Shown here: in pieces, positions 7,301 to 13,343 of the stretch | Numbering within the stretch: the stretch's first letter is position 1 | How the letters are laid out: each line of letters begins with the position of its first letter | IMG/VR virus record: IMGVR_UViG_3300010389_000028 | Coordinates: 1-47,450 of that record | Strand: one strand, 5' to 3' | Source of the DNA: a virus | DNA length: 47,450 bases | Notes under the pieces: model-generated | Told to the model about the DNA's origin: nothing | Databases searched by the model: none | Seen by the model: only the letters and a program-made list of their open reading frames with translations | Made by a program: the position numbers and the translations under genes

Positions 7301-9856
7301 CTCTGATCCACTGTCACCAGCAACAGTCAATGCTGTTCCAACAGATGCAGTAGAAACTGCTGTTACAAGACCTTTAGCATTAACTGTAACTACAGGAATT
7401 GCAGTTGATGAACCATAAGAACCAACATCAGAATTTACAGTTGCTAAAGTAAGTGCAAGATCAACATTGCCAGTTCCGTCAAAAGATACTGCTGAAGCAG
7501 ATGCGTCGCCACTTGCAGAGAAATCTCTAGAAGTTTGGAGTGCAGTTGCAGTGTCTGCATTACCAGTAACATCACCTGTAACATTTCCAGTTACATTACC
7601 AGTAAGGTCTCCTGTAACATCACCTGTAACATTACCTGTTACATTACCAGTAAGGTCTCCAGTTACATCACCAGTAAGGTTTCCAGTAACATTACCTGTT
7701 ACGTTACCTGTAAGGTCTCCAGTTACATCACCAGTAAGGTCACCTGTTACGTTACCTGTTACGTTACCAGTGAGATCACCAGTTACGTCTCCAGTGACAT
7801 TTCCAGTTACGTTACCTGTTACGTTACCAGTCAGATCGCCTGTTACATCACCAGTAAGGTTTCCAGTAACATTACCTGTTACGTTACCTGTAAGGTCTCC
7901 AGTTACGTCTCCAGTGACATTACCTGTTACATTACCTGTAAGATCACCAGTTACGTCTCCAGTGACATTTCCAGTTACGTTACCAGTAACATTACCTGTA
8001 AGGTCTCCAGTTACATCGCCAGTCAGATCCCCAGTTACATTACCAGTTACGTTACCAGTCAGATCACCAGTTACATCGCCTGTTACATTACCTGTTACAT
8101 TACCTGTAAGGTCTCCAGTTACATCACCAGTTACGTTACCAGTTACATCACCGGTTACGTTACCAGTCAGATCGCCTGTTACATCGCCAGTAACATTACC
8201 AGTTACATTACCTGTGAGGTCACCTGTAACATCACCTGTTACGTTACCAGTTACATTACCAGTAAGGTCTCCAGTTACATCACCAGTCAGATCTCCATCA
8301 AATCCACTAGTAGCAGTAATGACACCTGTAGCAGTAACAGTAGTCAGTGAAATCTCATCATTGAGATTGATGGTAATTGTATCTGAAGCAGCAGATGAAG
8401 TCAGGTTTGTTCCACCTGAAATAGTAAGTGTCTCATTCAGAAGTTGAATAGTTTCTGAACCAGTGTCACCAGCAACAGTAAGATCAGTTCCAACAGATGT
8501 TGTTCCTGCAGCAGTTAATCTACCTTTAGAGTCAACTGTGAATGTAGGAATCTCTGAGGATGAACCATAAGATCCAGCAGTTACACCTGAGTTGGCAAGA
8601 GTCAGAGCAAGATCAACATTACCTGTTCCATCGAATGAAACAGCTGATGCTGTTGCATCTCCAGATGCACTAAAATCTCTAGCAGTTTCAAGTGCTGTAG
8701 CTGTATCAGCATTACCAGTCAGGTCACCAGTTACGTCTCCAGTTACATTACCTGTAACATCACCAGTAAGATCACCTGTTACGTTACCAGTCAAGTTTCC
8801 TGAGAAACCACCAGATGCAGTAACAATTCCTGTTGAATTTACATTACCAACATCTAATTTGCCAAGAGTTCCAACAGAAGTCAGTGAAGAACTAACTACA
8901 CCTGATCCAAGAGTATCTCCTGAAAGAACATCAGTATTATTAATCTTATATGTCTTTCCAGTAGCAAGATTTAAGTTTTCTGATGAACCGAAGTTATCAC
9001 CAGTTGACTCAAATTGGAAAGTTTTATTTCCATCACCAGAATTAACAGTAATACCTGCTCCATCAGCAGCTGCATCATTAGCAGCTCCATCAGCAACCTG
9101 GATGTTCTTATCATTAACAGTTACAGTAGTACTATTAATGATTGTCTGTGTACCATCAACTTGCAGGTCACCTTTAATGATAACAAGACCTGTGTTATCA
9201 CCAACGCCAGCAGGGTCAAGAGTGATTGAAGATGGTCCAGTAATTGAATCAGAACTAATTCTGATTGCAGAACCCTCTGAACCTGTGTGGAATTGGGTGG
9301 CAGTTACAACGCCTGTAGTGTAGAGATCTCCAGTTACATTACCAGTCAGGTTTCCAGTAACATTACCTGTTACGTTACCAGTGAGATCACCAGTTACGTC
9401 TCCAGTAACATTGCCAGTGACATTACCAGTGAGATCGCCAGTTACGTCTCCTGTTACATCGCCAGTAACATTACCAGTTACATTACCTGTGAGGTCACCT
9501 GTAACATCACCTGTTACGTTACCTGTTACGTTACCAGTGAGATCACCAGTTACGTCTCCAGTTAGGTCTCCTGTCACATTACCTGTGACATTACCAGTCA
9601 GGTCACCTGTAACGTCACCTGTTACGTTACCTGTTACGTTACCAGTCAGATCGCCTGTTACATCACCAACAAAACCTCCAAGTGAAGTTGTTACTCCACT
9701 AATATGTGCATCGCCATTTACTGTTAACTTTGATCCTGGGGTAGCAGAACCAATACCAACATTTGTGCCAGATGCTGTAGTAATTCCAATATAGTTTGCT
9801 GACGCATCTAATGCTAGATATGCAGCAAATTGTGATAGCTCTCTATTAAAAGCCAT
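4355..9856 (-). CDS. Giant repeat tail fibre (1833 aa) with peptidase S74 domain
   Basis: The N-terminus (RELSQFA, then PGSKLTVNGDAHISG) is an attachment-type module shared with the 337-aa protein. About 640 residues in five blocks are uninterrupted G-[DN]-[VL]-T tetrapeptides, alternating with globular beta modules: three copies beginning NADTATAL.T.RDFSASGD and two beginning EGSAI...GPSSITLDPAGVGDNTG. Near residues 1500-1565 is an AGQTAF...LDVYLNGVKL...AAFGGD module shared with the C1q-like fibre. The C-terminus (about 1740-1833) is an S74 chaperone with S1741-D1742 cleavage site, K1746, IGVIAQQIEE and VNYNGLIGVLIEAVKEQ. Expected role: a long trimeric host-recognition fibre whose repeats form a beta-helical shaft. 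The ribosome site is AAGGAG. The 5' leader of about 75-80 bases may mask it by pairing. Confidence 0.93.
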   Translation of the reverse strand: MAFNRELSQFAAYLALDASANYIGITTASGTNVGIGSATPGSKLTVNGDAHISGVTTSLGGFVGDVTGDLTGNVTGNVTGDVTGDLTGNVTGNVTGDLTGDVTGDLTGNVTGNVTGDVTGDLTGNVTGNVTGDVTGDVTGDLTGNVTGNVTGDVTGDLTGNVTGNVTGNLTGNVTGDLYTTGVVTATQFHTGSEGSAIRISSDSITGPSSITLDPAGVGDNTGLVIIKGDLQVDGTQTIINSTTVTVNDKNIQVADGAANDAAADGAGITVNSGDGNKTFQFESTGDNFGSSENLNLATGKTYKINNTDVLSGDTLGSGVVSSSLTSVGTLGKLDVGNVNSTGIVTASGGFSGNLTGNVTGDLTGDVTGNVTGDVTGDLTGNADTATALETARDFSASGDATASAVSFDGTGNVDLALTLANSGVTAGSYGSSSEIPTFTVDSKGRLTAAGTTSVGTDLTVAGDTGSETIQLLNETLTISGGTNLTSSAASDTITINLNDEISLTTVTATGVITATSGFDGDLTGDVTGDLTGNVTGNVTGDVTGDLTGNVTGNVTGDVTGDLTGNVTGDVTGNVTGDVTGDLTGNVTGNVTGDVTGDLTGNVTGNVTGDLTGDVTGDLTGNVTGNVTGNVTGDVTGDLTGNVTGNVTGDVTGDLTGNVTGNVTGNLTGDVTGDLTGNVTGNVTGNVTGDVTGDLTGNVTGNVTGDLTGDVTGDLTGNVTGNVTGNLTGDVTGDLTGNVTGNVTGDVTGDLTGNVTGNVTGDVTGNADTATALQTSRDFSASGDASASAVSFDGTGNVDLALTLATVNSDVGSYGSSTAIPVVTVNAKGLVTAVSTASVGTALTVAGDSGSENIDLLTETLTIAGGTNLTSAAASDTITINLDNDINLATVNASGIITASSFATGAEGSAIIVNSDTITGPSSITLDPAGVGDNTGTVFILGDLQVEGTQTIINSTTVTVNDLNVMLADGAANDAAANGGGITVQSGDGNKTFQFEATGDNFGSSENMNLASGKVYKINNTEVLSSTTLGSNVVNSSLTSVGTLGQLEVSGVTTSTGGFSGNLTGNVTGDVTGDVTGDLTGNVTGNVTGDVTGDLTGNVTGNVTGNVTGDVTGDLTGNVTGNVTGDLTGNVTGDVTGDVTGDLTGNADTATALQTSRDFSASGDATASAVSFDGTGNVDLVLTLANSGVTAGSYGSSTAIPTFTVDSKGRLTVAGEATVSTGMTVAGDTGSETINMLTETLTIAGGTNLTSSAASDTVTINLDDNISLVSVSASGVITATSGFSGNLTGNVTGDVTGDLTGNVTGNVTGDVTGDLTGNVTGNVTGDLTGDVTGNVTGNVTGDLTGDVTGNVTGDVTGDLTGNVTGNVTGDLTGDVTGNVTGDVTGDLTGNVTGNVTGDVTGDLTGNVTGNVTGDLTGDVTGNVTGDVTGDLTGNVTGNVTGDLTGNVYASSGISTFTNIEITGTLADTNSSTGTSGYILKAVGAGVSWADIADVLPQTRTTQTFTATAGQTAFSFNYNVNYLDVYLNGVKLSSSEYTATNGTSVTLSEAAFGGDTVELVSYNTAGTGSGSVNSLNDLSDVTLTSSSSGQILSYNGSGWVNTSNISGITSVTATSFYGDGSNLTGIDATALKDNGGSVIVQANTNGIVVTGVTTISSDAEVGGDLTVTGNLTVNGTTTTINSTTLTVDDLNIVVASGAASAAAADGAGLTVDGANATFTYASTGDKFVSNKDVEAPNFNSTSDRNLKDNIRVVEGASELVGKLEGVHFTWKSNGQETIGVIAQQIEEHLPQLVQTGDTHKTVNYNGLIGVLIEAVKEQGQQIEALKAEIAELKK
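5516..6004 (-). repeat. Tetrapeptide (12-bp) repeat block 5
   Basis: About 40 consecutive G[DN][VL]T units. Each 12-bp unit is degenerate at synonymous positions (plus strand: CCAGTTACATTA, CCAGTAAGATCA and variants). Confidence 0.95.
6005..6418 (-). repeat. Inter-block module A, copy 3 (414 bp)
   Basis: Encodes NADTATALQTSRDFSASGDATASAV...SGF between blocks 4 and 5. It has the same length as copy 1 (8297-8710) with closely similar sequence, pointing to internal duplication. Confidence 0.85.
6419..6676 (-). repeat. Tetrapeptide repeat block 4
   Basis: About 21 consecutive G[DN][VL]T units of 12 bp, flanked by a GFSG module end and a NADTATAL module start. Confidence 0.95.
6677..7558 (-). 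repeat. Inter-block modules A (copy 2) and B (copy 2)
   Basis: Encodes a NADTATALQTSRDFSASGDASASAV module followed by an EGSAIIVNSDTITGPSSITLDP module. These parallel modules A and B elsewhere in the gene with diverged codons. Confidence 0.8.
7559..8296 (-). repeat. Tetrapeptide repeat block 3 (longest)
   Basis: About 61 consecutive G[DN][VL]T units over 738 bp with no interruption. There is a recurring higher-order pattern of four units, GDVT-GDLT-GNVT-GNVT. Confidence 0.95.
8297..8710 (-). repeat. Inter-block module A, copy 1 (414 bp)
   Basis: Encodes NADTATALETARDFSASGDATASAV...TSGFDG between blocks 2 and 3. Same length as copy 3. Confidence 0.85.
8711..8800 (-). repeat. Tetrapeptide repeat block 2 (short)
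   Basis: Seven to eight G[DN][VL]T units between modules B and A. The large difference in unit number between blocks (7 to 61) fits repeat expansion and contraction. Confidence 0.93.
8801..9322 (-). repeat. Inter-block module B, copy 1
   Basis: Encodes YTTGVVTATQFHTGSEGSAI...GPSSITLDPAGVGDNTG...SGGFSG, similar to the module B copy that follows in the protein. Confidence 0.8.
9323..9667 (-). repeat. Tetrapeptide repeat block 1
   Basis: About 28 consecutive G[DN][VL]T units directly after the N-terminal attachment module (GFV-GDVT...). Confidence 0.95.
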
Positions 9857-9863
9857 TTTTCTC

Positions 9864-9938
9864 CTTGTTATGGGTTTGATAAAATATAACTAAGTGTGTC
9901 GTCTTCGCGCTAAAAAGCACTGGGCTCACCCATACAAG
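9864..9938 (-). promoter_or_regulatory. Possible SD-masking long-range stem in the giant-fibre leader
   Basis: Arms 9864-9875 and 9928-9938 can pair over 11 bp with one bulged base. The downstream arm covers half of the AAGGAG ribosome site at 9861-9866. The expected late start point falls inside the upstream arm, so readthrough mRNA would hold the full stem and newly started mRNA only part of it. Confidence 0.35.
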
Positions 9939-9956
9939 TATTTATTTGAGAGTGCT
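9912..9956 (-). terminator. Possible weak terminator after the C1q-like fibre gene
   Basis: Arms AGCACT/AGTGCT (9916-9921 and 9951-9956) form a 6-bp stem followed by a short T-tract on the minus strand. The loop is large (29 bases) and encloses a late promoter. Confidence 0.3.
9939..9946 (-). promoter_or_regulatory. Late promoter-like AATAAATA for the giant fibre
   Basis: Seven of eight match to TATAAATA, in the gap before the 1833-aa gene. It is 83 bases from the ATG, much farther than the other late promoters here. Confidence 0.55.
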
Positions 9957-11097
9957 ATTCGGCTTGCTTAACTAAAAGTGCTTCAAAGAAACTGTTTTGA
10001 ACACTTTGTCCTCTGGTAGTTGCACTTTGAGTATATGCTTTGAATTGCACATAATCAGTTGTACCATTCATATAGAGATGTGTAACTATCTGACCTCTAA
10101 TGAAACCAATATGTGAGTTTTGTGCAACAGAAGTTCCATTTTTTTCAATAAATATACCACCTTCTTGGGTAGCACCAGAGTATGCATCAACACTTGCACG
10201 AAAGTACCAAAGACCTGCAACAGTAGGAGTAAATCTATCAGTTGAACTATCCCACATTGCATCCGTAGAACCATAGTCATCTCCAGCATCTTCATAATCA
10301 ATTGTAACAGCACCATAACTACCTGGATATGTGATATTGGTATTGGTTGAGCGTTTTACAAAATAAAATGTGTCAGATTTAATAGCACCCTGAACTGTAA
10401 GATCTCCTGTTACAGTTGACACTCCACTAACAACCAAATCAGTAGTAATTCCAACACCACCATTTACTCTTACTTTGGGAGTTACTCCATTTCCAGCATA
10501 TATTTTTATTGAACCTGCATCAAGAGCAATTTTTGTATTGGTACTATTATTTGTCTTTCTTCTAATAGTGTCTGTATAAACACTGGTTGCTGATAGTATT
10601 CCAACAGTGACATTATTTGTAGTAGATCCTCCTCTACCAGTTACAGAATCTAGCGTATCTCTTTCTGATCCAGAACTTACAGAACCAGCAGCAGTATAAG
10701 CAATAATATCTACAGATTCTCCACCAAATGCTGCTTCATTTAAAACAACACTTGTCCCATTTGATGCAGTGTACTCAGAATCAGTTAATCTTACACCATT
10801 AAAATATACATCAATTAATCCTACTGTATATGATACTGGAAATGCAGTTTGACCTGCAGACGCAGTGAACTTATTGTCTGATCTAATTGCAGAAGCTGAT
10901 GCCCAAGTAACACCAGTTCCTGTTGATTGAAGATATTGACCATTTGATCCAGTAGTTCCACCAGCACTGACAGAACCATTTAATACTACATCACTAAGGG
11001 ATGAGATTCCTATAACTTTTAATGTTGTAGTATTTTCACTAAATGAAACTATACCTACATTTAGTGTTCTTTGTGTACCGCTCAGTAGTTCTGCCAT
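9955..11097 (-). CDS. Tail fibre with C1q/TNF-like head domain (380 aa)
   Basis: Residues 1-75 are an N-terminal attachment and shaft region (LLSGTQRTLNVGIVSFSENTTTLKVIG). Residues 77-138 carry the AGQTAF..SYTVGLIDVYFNGVRL...EAAFGGESVDIIAYT module also found in the giant fibre. From about 240 to the end the sequence reads like a C1q/TNF-type jelly roll: FYFVKRS, then DRFTPTVAGLWYFRASV, then GGIFIEKNGTSVAQN, ending NSFFEALLVKQAE. Such domains trimerise and often form receptor-binding tips. Expected role: a short adsorption fibre. The ribosome site is AGGAG and the gene follows the 112-aa gene within 16 bases, so they are probably co-transcribed. The fold call is from motifs, not a search. Confidence 0.88.
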   Translation of the reverse strand: MAELLSGTQRTLNVGIVSFSENTTTLKVIGISSLSDVVLNGSVSAGGTTGSNGQYLQSTGTGVTWASASAIRSDNKFTASAGQTAFPVSYTVGLIDVYFNGVRLTDSEYTASNGTSVVLNEAAFGGESVDIIAYTAAGSVSSGSERDTLDSVTGRGGSTTNNVTVGILSATSVYTDTIRRKTNNSTNTKIALDAGSIKIYAGNGVTPKVRVNGGVGITTDLVVSGVSTVTGDLTVQGAIKSDTFYFVKRSTNTNITYPGSYGAVTIDYEDAGDDYGSTDAMWDSSTDRFTPTVAGLWYFRASVDAYSGATQEGGIFIEKNGTSVAQNSHIGFIRGQIVTHLYMNGTTDYVQFKAYTQSATTRGQSVQNSFFEALLVKQAE

Positions 11098-11112
11098 TTA
11101 TATCTACTCCTA

Positions 11113-11451
11113 TCAATTAAGTGTTTCTAAAACACTACCAATGAATTTAAGATCTGTACTGCTTCCAGAGATCTTTATAACATCATTAGTTTCCATAACA
11201 AGTTTCCCATCCAAGACACTTACTGCATCCTTTGCTGGAACAGGAAAGTCTTTTACAATTTCAGTTGTTACTGCAGTTCCAGCAATTGTTCTAACATGAG
11301 ATACAGTTAGAGTTTCTGTAGATGTTCCAGTATTTGAAATTTGTGCCAAAAGAACCACACCAGAATAACCAACTGGAGCAGTATAAATTCCTACTGGACT
11401 TGCTGGTAGAACTTGAGTTATTGTCTTGTAGACATTTAATGCTAGTGCCAT
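11113..11451 (-). CDS. 112-aa conserved structural protein
   Basis: Single small beta-rich domain (ALNVYKTITQVLPASPVGIYTAPVGYSGVVLLAQISNTGTSTETLTVSH...). It resembles small virion proteins found beside fibre genes in T4-like cyanophages, but no function is known. It lacks hydrophobic or signal segments. It has a near-perfect ribosome site (AGGAGG) and starts one base after the stop of the beta-helix gene. The position in the adsorption cassette suggests a fibre-associated or baseplate accessory role; this is inference. Confidence 0.85.
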   Translation of the reverse strand: MALALNVYKTITQVLPASPVGIYTAPVGYSGVVLLAQISNTGTSTETLTVSHVRTIAGTAVTTEIVKDFPVPAKDAVSVLDGKLVMETNDVIKISGSSTDLKFIGSVLETLN

Positions 11452-11452
11452 C

Positions 11453-13039
11453 TTACTTACCTCCTAATGCTAATACAATTGGTGTGACATTTGCAATCAA
11501 ACTTTTAGAATAAAAATTACCAGAAATGGTTCCAGCTGCCTGGTCAATCAGAACTCCATCTCCAATTCTAAAGTTTCCTGACTGATCAGTACTGGTATAG
11601 ATTACTATTCCACCATTTTTTGATACAACTTCATTCTCTTGGATTGGTATGCCACCAGTTTGAGGTAATGCTGTAGTTATTGTTACTCCACTACCAATAT
11701 ATTCAAATGAATGGCTGGATGCCAAAATCCTACTCTGTTTATACATTGGTGCAGTTGTTCCCACACCAACAGAGTAAGGTAATCTTTCTGTAATGGTTAC
11801 AGTAGAAATACCAGAATGTGGTTTAGTTGCACTTTCAATTGTATAATATTTTGGTCTTAAAACTGCTGTAACTGTTGCAGTATTGACTCCAACATTGGGA
11901 GAAGAAATGGTCACATTTGGTGGAGTTGAACCATAACCTCTTCCATTTGAAATCATATTGATAGAAATTAATTTTCCATCTTGGATATTTGCTGCTGCAG
12001 TTGCTCTTACACCCCATGGTTCACTTGGAGCATCTACAGTAATTGATGGTGGTGAGGTGTATCCTGTTCCACCAGATCCAACAACCAATTCATCAATTTC
12101 ATAGTAAAGATCATCAAATAAAATAACTTGACCATCAAATGGTCTATTTGTCCCTACTCCAGCTATAGTAAATACAGAACTCCCTGCATCTGCATCTGCA
12201 GTTACAATTCCAGATATTCTTTGATCACCAACACCATCTGCAATCAGACCATAGTTTCCAAAGGAAGAGTTTGAGTTGGTTAGGTCACAACCACCACCAG
12301 AACCACAATAGATTGCAATATCAGTACAGATAGTAAATAATGAAACTAATTGAGCATATCCTTCATTTGTAATAGAAACTCCAATACCATTTTTATTGAA
12401 TTGAGTATAGGAGTCAGTTACCATGCTCTTTGTTTCTCCAAGAACATGGTCTCCATCAATCTTCATACCAATGCTATTTTCAATGAAATTTGTGCAATTT
12501 CTAATATATGGCGATTGATTTGATTCTCTAATAGTGTCTGGGTCAAAAGCTACTACTGCCTTTCCTGGGTCCATTGTTCCAGTAAAAGACATTTCTGTAA
12601 GATAGTTTCCTGGTCCTACATGAAATAAATCTTGATTTGAATTTTGGGGTTGTACTGTTACTTCCCTCAAACTATCTCCAATAATACTAACTTGGGGAGG
12701 TAATTTTACAGGATTATCTTCTACATATGTTCCAGCAGAAACTCTAATTACAGTTCCTGTTGTGGAGATGGCAACTGCTCCTGCAATTGTTGCTTTTGCA
12801 TCTCCCAATTTCTTACCTGTATTTTCATCACTTCCATCAGCAGTAACATATAGGATATTTGATACTGTAGCACCAGCGCCTACACTTACAATATCAGATC
12901 CTATACCAGATCTTTCTCTTCTTATATAAAGATCTGCATCAAAGAAGTTAAGACCAAGTTCGCCTACGGCTAATTGCTCTAAAGACGGTTTCCTTCCAGG
13001 AACCGCCGTCCTTTTTATCCTAATATTTGGATTTGCCAT
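11453..13039 (-). CDS. Beta-helix (pectin-lyase-like) fibre/spike protein with GxGY repeats
   Basis: Residues 1-55 (MANPNIRIKRTAVPGRKPSLEQLAVGELGLNFFDADLYIRR) form an N-terminal attachment module like that of many phage fibres. From about 65 the sequence enters a right-handed beta-helix pattern: YVTADGSDENTGKKLGDAKATIAGAV, then VIRVSAGTYVEDNPVKLPPQVSIIGD. This layout is typical of polysaccharide-binding or -cleaving spikes. A later segment holds two GxGY-type repeats (GSGGTGYTSPPSITV and NGRGYGSTPPNVTISSPN). Probable role: surface-glycan recognition. No catalytic residues can be assigned. The ATG has a GGGGA ribosome site and a leader with a perfect 20-bp palindrome. Confidence 0.88.
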   Translation of the reverse strand: MANPNIRIKRTAVPGRKPSLEQLAVGELGLNFFDADLYIRRERSGIGSDIVSVGAGATVSNILYVTADGSDENTGKKLGDAKATIAGAVAISTTGTVIRVSAGTYVEDNPVKLPPQVSIIGDSLREVTVQPQNSNQDLFHVGPGNYLTEMSFTGTMDPGKAVVAFDPDTIRESNQSPYIRNCTNFIENSIGMKIDGDHVLGETKSMVTDSYTQFNKNGIGVSITNEGYAQLVSLFTICTDIAIYCGSGGGCDLTNSNSSFGNYGLIADGVGDQRISGIVTADADAGSSVFTIAGVGTNRPFDGQVILFDDLYYEIDELVVGSGGTGYTSPPSITVDAPSEPWGVRATAAANIQDGKLISINMISNGRGYGSTPPNVTISSPNVGVNTATVTAVLRPKYYTIESATKPHSGISTVTITERLPYSVGVGTTAPMYKQSRILASSHSFEYIGSGVTITTALPQTGGIPIQENEVVSKNGGIVIYTSTDQSGNFRIGDGVLIDQAAGTISGNFYSKSLIANVTPIVLALGGK

Positions 13040-13069
13040 TCAATTCCCCATGTTAGGTATGTACCTTTA

Positions 13070-13089
13070 AATCTGATATATATCAGATT
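13070..13089. other. Perfect 20-bp palindrome in the leader of the beta-helix gene
   Basis: AATCTGATATATATCAGATT reads identically on both strands. From the late promoter just upstream it would lie near the 5' end of the mRNA as a 5' hairpin. There is no U-tract. Confidence 0.6.
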
Positions 13090-13098
13090 ACATAAGTA

Positions 13099-13106
13099 TA
13101 TTTATC
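13099..13106 (-). promoter_or_regulatory. Late promoter-like GATAAATA for the beta-helix gene
   Basis: Seven of eight match to the late consensus, 60 bases before the ATG at 13039 and immediately before the 20-bp palindrome. Confidence 0.5.
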
Positions 13107-13108
13107 TC

Positions 13109-13288
13109 TTAAAGATTTCCATCCATTTCCTTTTTCATACTTTTTAAAGTAGAAATTTCAGATTGTAATTCTAAAATATCCCTCTTCAAAGTACTAATTT
13201 GAGTCTCATAAACAATATTCTGATTGAATAATTCAAATGCCTTTTGTTGATAGGATGCTATAACCGCTTTATAATCTTCTTCAGTCAT
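13109..13288 (-). CDS. 59-aa coiled-coil protein
   Basis: A short frame (MTEEDYKAVIASYQQKAFELFNQNIVYETQ...) in the gap between the 547-aa and beta-helix genes. It shows heptad-like I/L spacing from about 24 to 50 (IVYETQISTLKRDILELQSEISTLKSM), so a helical coiled coil is likely. It begins directly after a hairpin with a U-tract. A TCTAAATA late-promoter-like sequence lies 30 bases before the ATG. No close ribosome site is visible. Function unknown; small trimerisation or chaperone-type proteins occur beside fibre genes. Confidence 0.7.
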   Translation of the reverse strand: MTEEDYKAVIASYQQKAFELFNQNIVYETQISTLKRDILELQSEISTLKSMKKEMDGNL

Positions 13289-13318
13289 AAAAAAAGTGGA
13301 AGTATTTCTACTTCCACT
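13288..13318 (-). terminator. Strong hairpin terminator with GAAA loop
   Basis: Minus strand: arms AGTGGAAGTA/TACTTCCACT (13295-13304 and 13309-13318), a GAAA tetraloop and a run of seven T. It stands between the 547-aa gene and the 59-aa gene. Confidence 0.85.
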
Positions 13319-13325
13319 ATTTAGA
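13318..13325 (-). promoter_or_regulatory. Late promoter-like TCTAAATA abutting a terminator hairpin
   Basis: Six of eight match to TATAAATA. It ends at the outer base of the terminator arm; the expected start point lies inside the hairpin. Confidence 0.4.
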
Positions 13326-13343
13326 GTTTATTGTTCTTTTTTA

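Noticed and set aside
5516-9667. CRISPR-like array
   Set aside because: The repeats are contiguous degenerate 12-bp coding units without spacers, and no cas gene is present.
5520-9794. Long plus-strand open frames of the type PVRSPVTLPVT and SSYITSKVSC
   Set aside because: They are antisense shadows of the 12-bp repeat, which has few stops in any frame. They have no ribosome site or promoter, and every real gene here is on the minus strand.
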